A stretch of DNA of 6,792 nucleotides from Fidelibacterota bacterium 46_43 (GTDB lineage Bacteria; Fidelibacterota; Fidelibacteria; Fidelibacterales; Fidelibacteraceae), in contig LGGY01000178.1 of assembly GCA_001509335.1 (NCBI GenBank), forward strand, positions 1 through 6,792, in the 5' to 3' direction. Shown here piece by piece: positions 1-6,309 of this stretch. The position numbers were made by a program, and so were the translations under genes. The number at the start of each line of letters is the position of its first letter. Within the stretch, counting starts at the first letter, position 1. The notes beneath the pieces are model-generated. The model did not search any database, was not told the origin of the DNA, and saw only the letters and a list, made by a program, of their open reading frames with translations.

Positions 1-1149
1 GACATTGCCCAATGGCGGGAAACCATTACAGATCAACATACGGTTATTTTAATCAATTGTGCTTCTTTGGGTGAATATGAACAAGCCAAACCCCTTATCG
101 AAAAAATCCGGAAATACAGCGCCAAAACCCGGGTCGCCCTCTCCTTTGTATCTCCCAGCGGATTTATGAATTTTAAAGACAGGGACCTTGTCGATCTGGT
201 TTTTTATCTCCCTTTTGATTTACCCTGGACTATCCGCCGTTTTTTGGATATTCTCCGTCCCAGTGCCATTATCAACACCAGTTATGATATGTGGGGTAAT
301 CTCATGATCCAGGCGGACAGACGGCAAATTCCCCAGTATCTCATTTCCGCCCGGGTAAGAACTTCCAGCAGCAAACTCCAGTTTTACACCATTCGTTTTT
401 ACCGGAAGCTTTATAAAATCTATAAGCGGATATTTGCCGTTTCCATGGAGGATTACAACAATCTCCGCAAGCTTTTGTCCAACATGGAAAATGTGACCAT
501 TACCGGGGACACCCGCTACGACCAGGTGGAGGAACGGCACCGTAAATTCAACAACAAGCATCTGCTGCCTGTGGCATGGAAAGACAAGCCGGTATTCATC
601 CTCGGTTCTCTTCACCGGGAGGATTTGCAGGTGGTTTTTCCCGCTATGCAAAAACTGGAAAATAAATATCCGGATCTCCATGTTGTGATCGTCCCCCATG
701 AGCCGATAAACGGTAATTACGAAGAGACCTGTCAGTATTTTCCGGATACAGTGCTTTACAGCCAGCTTATGCCAAAGACAAACCCAAAAAATATTTTTGT
801 CGATACCATCGGAGATTTGGCTTCTCTCTATTTTTCGTCCTCCCTGGCGTATGTAGGTGGAGGATTCGGGAAAACCGGACTGCATAATGTCATGGAACCG
901 GCTGTGGCAGGCTTACCTACCTTTGTAGGACCTTATAACCAGAATTCCCTGGAAGCCCAGGCCCTGATACGGGAAGGAGGCGCTTTCATTGTGAGAAATT
1001 CCGATGAACTCTATGGAATTGCATCCTCCCTGCTGGCGGATCCGGACCAGTATTCAAAAATATCCCAAATCGCCCGGGCATACATCACCCGGTCATTGGG
1101 CGCCTCAGATAAAATTATCACAATCCTGAAAAATGATCAGATTATCTGA
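1..1149 (+). CDS. waaA: 3-deoxy-D-manno-octulosonic acid (Kdo) transferase, 5' end outside window
   Basis: This enzyme transfers Kdo from CMP-Kdo to the lipid A precursor, the first step of the LPS core, at the cytoplasmic face of the inner membrane. The frame is open from base 1 and 382 residues are visible. E. coli WaaA has about 425, so roughly 40 N-terminal residues, including the usual membrane anchor, are missing. Near the left edge CASLGEYEQ matches the N-terminal family motif; its Glu (codon 73-75) is the likely catalytic base. Further on come TGDTRYDQV (GDTRYD at 505-522), PHEP in the second Rossmann half, and the glycine-rich GGGFGKTGLHNVMEP (856-900), the donor-binding signature of this GT-B family. 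A TTG at 67 could be taken for a start, but it lies inside the conserved motif and is an ordinary Leu codon. The 3' end overlaps the next gene by 17 bases. Identification is firm; whether it adds one or more Kdo residues cannot be told. Confidence 0.95.
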   Translation, partial: DIAQWRETITDQHTVILINCASLGEYEQAKPLIEKIRKYSAKTRVALSFVSPSGFMNFKDRDLVDLVFYLPFDLPWTIRRFLDILRPSAIINTSYDMWGNLMIQADRRQIPQYLISARVRTSSSKLQFYTIRFYRKLYKIYKRIFAVSMEDYNNLRKLLSNMENVTITGDTRYDQVEERHRKFNNKHLLPVAWKDKPVFILGSLHREDLQVVFPAMQKLENKYPDLHVVIVPHEPINGNYEETCQYFPDTVLYSQLMPKTNPKNIFVDTIGDLASLYFSSSLAYVGGGFGKTGLHNVMEPAVAGLPTFVGPYNQNSLEAQALIREGGAFIVRNSDELYGIASSLLADPDQYSKISQIARAYITRSLGASDKIITILKNDQII

Positions 1150-1831
1150 GATTCAGCTTCATATTTCAGATTCAATCTCCCTGATTATTCCTCCTCTAGA
1201 ATTACACAAGGGCACCATATACCTCATCCTGGGCGATTCAGGATGTGGTAAAACAAGCTTTTTAAAAGCCCTTGCCGGTTTTATCCCGGATGATAACATT
1301 CAGGGAGTCATTCCTGCTATCCGTTCATCCCTCCTGTTGCAAAATCCTATGCATCAGATGATTACAACGACCGTAGAATCAGAATTGAAATTCCCCCTGA
1401 TACAACACGGATTCCCCGATGATGTGGTTGAACAAAAAAGCAGGGACATTGCCGAATACTTTCATTTGGAATCCCTGTTAGAAACAAAATTATATGACTT
1501 ATCTTTTGGTGAATTGCAGAGTGTCATGCTTGCCGCCACCCTTTTAATTCCGGCTGATCTTCTTCTTCTCGATGAACCGACAAGCCATCTCGATTATCCC
1601 GCAATCGAAAAAATGTACAGCTGGATACGGAAATACAGGCAGAATTCCTCCTGTCTGATTACCTCACAATTCCCTGACGAATACTGTTTTGCAGATCAGA
1701 TCCTTCTTTTTCACGGACACCGGCTTGTTCACAACATTCCGGCAAAAAATTATCCTCTGTTTAGCAGAGAGAATGAATTTGCCTCCGGCCTCGCTGCCGA
1801 AGAGATCACTGCATACCTGAAAGCCCTTTAA
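1133..1831 (+). CDS. ABC transporter ATP-binding protein, ECF/CbiO-like, first of a pair
   Basis: A 232-residue stand-alone nucleotide-binding domain that should power a membrane importer from the cytoplasmic side. Visible motifs: Walker A GDSGCGKT (34-41), Q-loop Gln70 in LLLQNPMHQM, signature LSFGE (123-127), Walker B LLLLDEP (Asp147, Glu148) and D-loop SHLD (151-154). The Q-loop context (QNP..Q, then TTTVESEL) resembles the ATPases of ECF vitamin and cobalt importers. Two things are odd. The switch-histidine position reads ITSQF, giving Gln179 in place of His. The protein is also shorter than typical ECF ATPases (about 270-290), so most of their C-terminal domain is missing. The ATG lies inside the last codons of the Kdo transferase gene and I see no clear Shine-Dalgarno sequence, so translation is probably coupled. 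No transmembrane or substrate-binding partner is in the window, so the substrate is unknown. Confidence 0.85.
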   Translation: MIRLSEIQLHISDSISLIIPPLELHKGTIYLILGDSGCGKTSFLKALAGFIPDDNIQGVIPAIRSSLLLQNPMHQMITTTVESELKFPLIQHGFPDDVVEQKSRDIAEYFHLESLLETKLYDLSFGELQSVMLAATLLIPADLLLLDEPTSHLDYPAIEKMYSWIRKYRQNSSCLITSQFPDEYCFADQILLFHGHRLVHNIPAKNYPLFSRENEFASGLAAEEITAYLKAL

Positions 1832-1834
1832 ATT

Positions 1835-2512
1835 ATGATCATCAAGCCCTTTACATATTCAATTTGCGAAGGAAAAATCCTGATCAACGATCAGACGATG
1901 GATCTTCGCCCATTCCGAATCACCGGACTCTGCGGCCCGATGGGAAGCGGCAAATCAACCTTTGTCAAACTTCTGGTGGATTATCGTTTCAAAGAACTGG
2001 ATATTTTCAGTTCATATGGTTTTTCTGCTTACCTTTCCCAGGATCTTACCCGGTTATTCACCGGGAATACCGTACAATCCATTATCGATATGTACAGGGA
2101 TAAACGGTTTGAAGTCGGTCGCCATTTTCAGGAAGAGGCTTTTGATCACTATCTGAAACTTTTTGAATTTCCCGGTGAATCCCGGCAGGAAGATTTTCTC
2201 ACAGATTTTTCCGAAGGAGAAAGACAACGGCTGGCGATTGCCCTCACGGCTGCCACAACAGCTGAAACTGCAGTCTATGATGAACCAACAACTGCTTTAA
2301 ACCAGAAATTCAGACATCTTTTCTATACCACGATCCGTCAACAGGCGGTGCGATCACGGATTTTCATCATATCACACAGAATAACGGATATTCTGGCGAC
2401 GTGTGATTCTGTCATTTATTTTAAAAATCTTCAGATACAAAGCTATGGATCTCTTGGGAATATGATGAGGACTCCGGAAATGCAGGAGATGCTCAGACCT
2501 TATGTTTTATAA
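1835..2512 (+). CDS. ABC transporter ATP-binding protein, ECF/CbiO-like, second of a pair
   Basis: A 225-residue ATPase domain starting 3 bases after its neighbour, with which it probably forms a heterodimer. Motifs: Walker A GPMGSGKST (34-42), Q-loop Gln69 in YLSQDLTRLFTGNTV (again ECF-like in layout), signature FSEGERQR (from 125), Walker B AVYDEP (Asp149, Glu150) and switch His181 in IISHR. The D-loop reads TALN (153-156), with Asn where Asp is usual, and the Walker B strand carries a Tyr just before DE. Like the first ATPase it is short and lacks most of the C-terminal domain of ECF ATPases. The proteins differ clearly outside the motifs, so this is not a recent duplication. Adjacent paired ATPases are the standard layout for EcfA1/EcfA2, but the EcfT and substrate-binding S genes expected beside them are absent here. 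The assignment to ECF is therefore an inference from motif context. Confidence 0.83.
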   Translation: MIIKPFTYSICEGKILINDQTMDLRPFRITGLCGPMGSGKSTFVKLLVDYRFKELDIFSSYGFSAYLSQDLTRLFTGNTVQSIIDMYRDKRFEVGRHFQEEAFDHYLKLFEFPGESRQEDFLTDFSEGERQRLAIALTAATTAETAVYDEPTTALNQKFRHLFYTTIRQQAVRSRIFIISHRITDILATCDSVIYFKNLQIQSYGSLGNMMRTPEMQEMLRPYVL

Positions 2513-2602
2513 ACAAACCGGTTTTTGCGGGAGATGACAAACCTAAAACCGTTGTGAATATTCCCTGTAATTGCTACTTTTTGCCTTCATCAAGGGGATT
2601 TT

Positions 2603-3220
2603 ATGGCAGACATACTGAAAGAAAGAAAAGAGACGATCAGGGAAAAAATCGGGGCTGATAAGGTAAAACCACACTACTTTTTTACACTGGCCAATATTAT
2701 CAGTCTGAGCCGGGCATTTATGTCCCTCCCCATTGCCCATGCCCTGAGCAGGGGAAATACACGGGGTACGATTATCTGGCTCTCTCTGGCTGTCATTTCA
2801 GACTGGCTGGATGGATACGCTGCCCGGAAACATAACAATGTATCGGATTATGGGAAAGTTTTGGATCCCCTTGCCGATAAAATTGTGGGGTTTACTGTCC
2901 TGGTCATGATGGTGGATAAACTGAATTTCCCATTATGGTTCCTTTATGTCCTGGCAATCCGAGACTTTACTATCTCTCTTTTGGCCATGCATCTCCACAA
3001 TGCCAAAAATATTACGGCCGGTGCCAACATACCGGGGAAAATTTTTATCACCGTGGCAGCCCTAAGTCTTTTTTTATGGCTTAACCCTGCCTGGGGAGAG
3101 TTGGCTCAGGCCGTGCTTTACCTGGCCACCGGTTTGATGCTTTACAGCTGGGTTGTCTATGTTTACGAACTGGTTAAACTGATTAAATCCATCCCCGATC
3201 ATCCGGGGAACGTTTCATAA
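2603..3220 (+). CDS. CDP-alcohol phosphatidyltransferase (PgsA-like)
   Basis: An integral membrane enzyme of 205 residues that moves a phosphatidyl group from CDP-diacylglycerol to an alcohol to make phospholipid. The family signature is complete: Asp67, Asp70, Gly71, Ala74, Arg75, Gly84, Asp88 and Asp92, in the order D-x2-DG-x2-AR-x8-G-x3-D-x3-D. The Asp residues bind the metal ions and the last one acts as base. About six hydrophobic helices can be picked out (roughly 27-48, 53-69, 94-108, 110-130, 146-162, 167-187), as expected for the fold. A Shine-Dalgarno AAGGGG (2592-2597) sits 5 bases before the ATG. Length and the start of the first helix (TLANIISLSRAF) are like PgsA, which makes phosphatidylglycerol phosphate, but the signature alone cannot separate it from enzymes using inositol, serine or other alcohols. 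It is followed after 13 bases by ftsY, so the two are probably co-transcribed. Confidence 0.9.
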   Translation: MADILKERKETIREKIGADKVKPHYFFTLANIISLSRAFMSLPIAHALSRGNTRGTIIWLSLAVISDWLDGYAARKHNNVSDYGKVLDPLADKIVGFTVLVMMVDKLNFPLWFLYVLAIRDFTISLLAMHLHNAKNITAGANIPGKIFITVAALSLFLWLNPAWGELAQAVLYLATGLMLYSWVVYVYELVKLIKSIPDHPGNVS

Positions 3221-3233
3221 AGACAGGAAAGGT

Positions 3234-4211
3234 ATGATATTTTTCAAAAAGAAAGGGGCCGTGCATCGTGAAGACGGTGCCGGAACACAGCGGCCCAAAG
3301 AAGATAAATTCGACACCGGATTGAAACGCTCAAGAAACCGCTTCAGGGAAGGTCTTCTGTCGCTGGTAGGAAAAGAAATAAAAATCGATCGCGTTTTCAT
3401 GGATGAGATAGAGGCTTTTTTGTATCAATCCGATTTTGGTCCCCGGATCACAGAATCCCTTTTACAAAAGATAGAAGAGAGTTCACGGAAATCTCCTGTA
3501 ACAAATTATGAGCACATCCGGGATATTATCCGTGATGCGTTCAAAGAGCGATTTGCCGGAAACGATGCGGAAATTCCTGTTGAGAATCACCATCCCTTTG
3601 TCCTTTTGGTAGCCGGTGTCAACGGATCCGGTAAAACAACCACACTTGGCAAACTGGCGTACACCTTTGCCCAACAGGGAAAAAAATCCCTGATTATCGC
3701 CGGTGATACATACAGAGCTGCGGCTGTAGAACAACTGGAGACCTGGGCTCAACGGGCCGGTGCATCGTTCATCAAAAACCCCGATGCGAAAAATCCCTCC
3801 GGTATCATTTATGATGGTATTCAAAAAGGGCTCCGGGATCAAAATGATCTGATTCTCATCGACACAGCCGGCAGGCTTCATAATAAAGCCCATCTTATGG
3901 AAGAGCTAAGTAAAATCATCCGGGTGATTCAAAAACTGATACCCGACGCACCCCATGAGAATTTGTTGGTACTTGATGGTACCGTTGGTCAGAATGGACT
4001 GATACAGGCCCGTGAATTCGATAAAATCCTTCCCATAACAGGCCTGGTCGTGACAAAACTGGATGGAACGGCCAAAGGGGGAGTGCTTGCTGCGATCCAT
4101 GAAGAAATGAATGTCCCCGTAAAATTTGTTGGATTGGGTGAAAAAATCGACGATCTCATCCCTTTTGATGCCGATCTGTACGTCGATTCTCTCTTCGGGA
4201 ACCGGGATTAA
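3234..4211 (+). CDS. ftsY: Signal recognition particle receptor FtsY
   Basis: This GTPase docks the signal recognition particle with its ribosome at the inner membrane, delivering nascent membrane proteins to the Sec translocon. It has 325 residues. A short basic N-terminus (IFFKKK) is followed by the helical N domain (about 30-115) and the G domain with G1 GVNGSGKTTT (128-137), the SRP-GTPase insertion-box motif DTYRAAAVEQL (158-168), G3 DTAGR (210-214), G4 TKLDG (274-278) and the closing FVGLGEKIDDL (298-308). The long acidic A domain of E. coli FtsY is absent, as in many bacteria; the basic N-terminus may help membrane binding. The segment usually written DATTGQNA reads DGTVGQNG here (248-255). 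AGGAAAGG (3225-3232) gives a ribosome-binding site just before the ATG. The gene follows the phosphatidyltransferase by 13 bases and precedes rimO on the same strand. Confidence 0.97.
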   Translation: MIFFKKKGAVHREDGAGTQRPKEDKFDTGLKRSRNRFREGLLSLVGKEIKIDRVFMDEIEAFLYQSDFGPRITESLLQKIEESSRKSPVTNYEHIRDIIRDAFKERFAGNDAEIPVENHHPFVLLVAGVNGSGKTTTLGKLAYTFAQQGKKSLIIAGDTYRAAAVEQLETWAQRAGASFIKNPDAKNPSGIIYDGIQKGLRDQNDLILIDTAGRLHNKAHLMEELSKIIRVIQKLIPDAPHENLLVLDGTVGQNGLIQAREFDKILPITGLVVTKLDGTAKGGVLAAIHEEMNVPVKFVGLGEKIDDLIPFDADLYVDSLFGNRD

Positions 4212-4274
4212 GTCGTTTCCGTTATATTCTTTCAAGATGTATCCGGTAAGTGGCGGGTGGTTAAATGATTGATA

Positions 4275-4282
4275 GAGAAAGG
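4275..4282 (+). promoter_or_regulatory. Ribosome-binding site favouring the inner rimO start
   Basis: GAGAAAGG lies 6 bases before the ATG at 4289. The competing ATG at 4265 has only GGTGG (4256-4260) 4 bases upstream, a weaker match to the anti-Shine-Dalgarno sequence. Together with the family N-terminus this tips the start choice to 4289, but only moderately. Confidence 0.5.
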
Positions 4283-4288
4283 TTTCAC

Positions 4289-5569
4289 ATGCAAATCCAT
4301 CTGATCACCATGGGGTGCTCAAAAAATCTGGTAGACAGTGAAGTATTGAAAGGCGGTTTGGAAAAAGCCGGTCTGGAGCTCACGCCGGATCCTCTTGAAG
4401 CAGATACGATAATCATCAACACCTGTGGATTCATAGAGGAAGCACGGGAAGAAAACATCGATGTCACTCTTGCCGTTGCAGAGTTGAAAAAAACAGGAAA
4501 ACTTCAGCAACTGATCCTCATCGGTTGTCTTTCTCAGATTTATGAACGGGAACTCCGGGAAGCCATTCCGGAAGTCGATGCCTTTTTTGGCGTGGATAAA
4601 ATGCAGGAAGTCATCCGATATCTGTCCGGGGACCCTACCTACACCTATGATCCAGTTGCCGTTCGATCCCTTATGACACCCCGTCATTATGCGTATTTAA
4701 AAATCTCGGAAGGGTGTAATAACCGTTGTTCATTCTGTTCCATCCCCATCATCCGGGGGCCTCAGAAAAGCCGGACGGTGGATACCATCCTCAGGGAATC
4801 CCGGCATCTTATACAAATGGGTGTGAAAGAGATCATCCTCATTGCCCAGGATTCCACCATGTATGGGAGGGATTTATCACCCCGGGTCACACTTACAGAG
4901 CTTCTGAAAGAGATGGAAGGCCTGGATATCCCATGGATTCGCCTCCATTACGGACATCCGGCTCACATTCCACCCGGGCTCTTTGAACACATGGCCCATT
5001 CAGAGCGAATCGTTCCTTACCTGGATCTTCCCATTCAACATATCAATTCACGGATACTGAAACTGATGCAGCGTGGACAAAATAGTGAAGGAATCCGGAA
5101 AGTACTGGAAAAAGCACGGAATACAATCCCTAATGTCACGATGCGCACAACCCTGATTACAGGCTATCCCACAGAAACAGAATCGGAATTTGAAGAAATG
5201 CTGGAATTTGTCCGTTCATTCCGCTTTGACAGACTTGGTGTATTTAAATACAGCCGGGAGGATTACACTCCGGCAGCTTACATCCCCGATGATGTCCCGG
5301 ACTATATAAAATCCGCCAGGTATGACGCTATCCTCTCGTTACAACAGGAAATATCCCTGATGAAAAACCGGGAAAAAATCGGTACTACACAAAAGATTCT
5401 AATCGATACCGTGAATCAAGAGACGGGTGTTTCTTTTGGTCGCACGGAAGGCGATTCACCGGATATTGACAACCAGGTTATCATTGACTCCCTGTTGACT
5501 GAGGGTTGTTTCTATGATGTAACGATTACAGATGCCTCTGAATACGATCTGACCGGAAAATTGGGGTAA
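4289..5569 (+). CDS. rimO: Ribosomal protein S12 methylthiotransferase RimO
   Basis: A radical-SAM enzyme that adds a methylthio group to the conserved Asp of ribosomal protein S12 (Asp88 in E. coli), using two [4Fe-4S] clusters. From the ATG at 4289 it has 426 residues, close to known RimO proteins (about 430-440). The N-terminal domain binds one cluster through Cys10 (MGCSKN), Cys46 (NTCGF) and Cys80 (GCLSQ). The radical-SAM motif is CNNRCSFC (Cys143, Cys147, Cys150). The C-terminal TRAM domain contains GRTEGDSPDIDNQV, which is typical of RimO rather than the tRNA enzyme MiaB. An in-frame ATG at 4265 would add eight residues. I prefer 4289 because MQIHLITMGCSKN matches where the family begins and GAGAAAGG (4275-4282) is well placed, but 4265 is not excluded. 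The gene lies downstream of ftsY and probably ends the operon at the hairpin that follows. Confidence 0.95.
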   Translation: MQIHLITMGCSKNLVDSEVLKGGLEKAGLELTPDPLEADTIIINTCGFIEEAREENIDVTLAVAELKKTGKLQQLILIGCLSQIYERELREAIPEVDAFFGVDKMQEVIRYLSGDPTYTYDPVAVRSLMTPRHYAYLKISEGCNNRCSFCSIPIIRGPQKSRTVDTILRESRHLIQMGVKEIILIAQDSTMYGRDLSPRVTLTELLKEMEGLDIPWIRLHYGHPAHIPPGLFEHMAHSERIVPYLDLPIQHINSRILKLMQRGQNSEGIRKVLEKARNTIPNVTMRTTLITGYPTETESEFEEMLEFVRSFRFDRLGVFKYSREDYTPAAYIPDDVPDYIKSARYDAILSLQQEISLMKNREKIGTTQKILIDTVNQETGVSFGRTEGDSPDIDNQVIIDSLLTEGCFYDVTITDASEYDLTGKLG

Positions 5570-5576
5570 AATAAAA

Positions 5577-5600
5577 ACAGGTTTCCGTGAGAAAACCTGT
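5577..5600. terminator. Bidirectional rho-independent terminator between rimO and thioredoxin
   Basis: ACAGGTTT (5577-5584) and AAACCTGT (5593-5600) form a perfect 8-bp stem with an 8-base loop. Read on the minus strand, the stem is followed immediately by TTTTATTTT, a textbook terminator for the thioredoxin gene that ends at 5626. Read on the plus strand, a run of seven T residues (5609-5615) follows after an 8-base gap, which is less ideal but plausible for rimO. The position, between two converging genes, fits a shared terminator. Confidence 0.8.
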
Positions 5601-5625
5601 CCTTAGTCTTTTTTTGATGAAACAT

Positions 5626-5991
5626 TTATTCTGGGAGTTTTACCCCCAAAACTTCATCAATGGCCTTCACCAAAGATTCTCTGGGTAAAGCCCCGACAGC
5701 CATCTGTGGCTGGGCATCCTTTGGGATAAAAAGCATAGACGGGATGCTCCGGATTCCAAAAACCGCTGCCAGTTCCTGTTCCTGTTCTGTATTCACCTTA
5801 TAAATATGCAGTTTATCACCATATACGTTGCTTAATTCTTCCAGAATGGGTGCTACCATTTTACACGGCTGACACCAGTCCGCATAAAAATCAATCACAG
5901 CAGGTACATTCCCCTCGTACTTCCATTCTGAGTTGGTTTCATAGTTGAATACTTTTTCCAGGAAATCCTGTTTTGTCAAATGTTCTGTCAC
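5626..5991 (-). CDS. Thioredoxin with WCQPC active site
   Basis: A 121-residue single-domain thioredoxin, a cytoplasmic thiol-disulfide reductant with no signal peptide. The active site is WCQPCK (Cys40, Cys43), with Gln at position 41 where classical thioredoxins have Gly. The buried Asp (Asp34 in VIDFYADWC, equivalent to E. coli Asp26) and the cis-Pro (Pro84 in IRSIPS) are both present, so it should be redox active. The N-terminus is about 8-10 residues longer than E. coli TrxA, with FNYETNSEWKYEG ahead of the core strand. I recall this extension, and the GALPRE segment near the end, from Bacteroidota thioredoxins. The start is GTG, chosen because GGAGGA lies 3 bases upstream and the frame begins in a family-like way. 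The gene converges on rimO and is probably transcribed alone. Function as a general thioredoxin is likely; its specific partner is unknown. Confidence 0.93.
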   Translation of the reverse strand: MTEHLTKQDFLEKVFNYETNSEWKYEGNVPAVIDFYADWCQPCKMVAPILEELSNVYGDKLHIYKVNTEQEQELAAVFGIRSIPSMLFIPKDAQPQMAVGALPRESLVKAIDEVLGVKLPE

Positions 5992-5994
5992 GTG

Positions 5995-6000
5995 TCCTCC
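5995..6000 (-). promoter_or_regulatory. Strong Shine-Dalgarno for the GTG start of thioredoxin
   Basis: On the minus strand GGAGGA precedes the GTG codon (5991-5989) by 3 bases. It is the strongest ribosome-binding site in the window and fixes the non-ATG start. An ATG just upstream (6003-6001) is out of frame and reaches a stop after four codons. Confidence 0.75.
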
Positions 6001-6012
6001 ATTTTTTAATGT

Positions 6013-6041
6013 CTGATACTACAGATACAGATCGGTTACAA
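6013..6041 (-). promoter_or_regulatory. Possible thioredoxin promoter
   Basis: On the minus strand TTGTAA (6041-6036) and TATCAG (6018-6013) are separated by 17 bases, each matching four of six positions of the sigma-70 -35 and -10 boxes. Transcription would begin near 6006 and leave a leader of only about 15 bases, just enough for the ribosome-binding site. In an AT-rich region such matches arise by chance, and Bacteroidota-type promoters use a different consensus, so this is tentative. Confidence 0.3.
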
Positions 6042-6057
6042 AAAGTTTAATCCCATA

Positions 6058-6072
6058 CTGTATACTTTACAG
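6058..6072. repeat. Short inverted repeat upstream of thioredoxin
   Basis: CTGTA and TACAG flank a 5-base spacer, a perfect 5-bp dyad about 17 bases upstream of the possible -35 box of thioredoxin. The size and position would suit a regulator-binding site, but a dyad this short can be chance. Confidence 0.3.
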
Positions 6073-6208
6073 GGGAAAAAAATAAAGCATGAATACCTGA
6101 CATGACTTTGGACATTGAATTTGAGATACTCATCACGCTGATATAAATTATTTTAATAAACCAATATATTAAAATTATTATAATCTTGCATTTAATGGTG
6201 AAGGAGAT

Positions 6209-6235
6209 TATTTTATCCCCGGGGGTGCTAAAATA
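6209..6235. repeat. Inverted repeat enclosing a GC island
   Basis: TATTTTA (6209-6215) and TAAAATA (6229-6235) are exact 7-base inverted arms around a 13-base centre that includes the 8-base palindrome CCCCGGGG (6217-6224). A GC-only core inside very AT-rich sequence stands out by eye. The function is unknown, and no T tract follows that would make it an obvious terminator. Confidence 0.4.
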
Positions 6236-6264
6236 TAAATATTTTCTCATATAGGAACATCAAA

Positions 6265-6280
6265 ATACAGTAATAATCAT
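6265..6280 (+). repeat. 16-base imperfect direct repeat, copy 1
   Basis: ATACAGTAATAATCAT matches the copy at 6294-6309 in 14 of 16 positions, with start points 29 bases apart. Low sequence complexity weakens its significance. Confidence 0.3.
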
Positions 6281-6293
6281 CGGACGTGAGACC

Positions 6294-6309
6294 ATATAGT
6301 AATAAACAT
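6294..6309 (+). repeat. 16-base imperfect direct repeat, copy 2
   Basis: ATATAGTAATAAACAT is the partner of the copy at 6265-6280, differing at two positions. No third copy is visible nearby. Confidence 0.3.

Noticed and set aside
67..69. TTG as the start codon of the Kdo transferase
   Set aside because: The frame is open upstream to base 1 and the TTG is the Leu inside the conserved CASLGE motif.
220..885. Minus-strand open frame of 221 codons opposite the Kdo transferase gene
   Set aside because: The plus strand encodes clear family motifs throughout, and the antisense product has no recognisable domain.
2519..2551. CGGTTTT and AAAACCG inverted repeat after the second ATPase gene, as a terminator
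   Set aside because: The 7-bp AT-rich stem has a 19-base loop and no T run after it, so it is unlikely to terminate transcription.
2552..2580. TTGTGA and TACTTT at 17-base spacing before the phosphatidyltransferase, as a promoter
   Set aside because: The -10 match is only three of six positions. The 90-base gap might hide a promoter, but this pair is not good enough to annotate.
3483..4235. Two minus-strand open frames opposite ftsY
   Set aside because: They are antisense to the conserved GTPase domain, with no motifs or translation signals.
4319..4687. Minus-strand open frame opposite the N-terminal part of rimO
   Set aside because: It is antisense to the cluster-binding cysteine region; the product has no family features.
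6047..6250. Minus-strand open frame of 67 codons with a hydrophobic stretch
   Set aside because: It lies in AT-rich sequence that naturally encodes Ile, Lys and Tyr runs, has no ribosome-binding site before its ATG and resembles no family I know.
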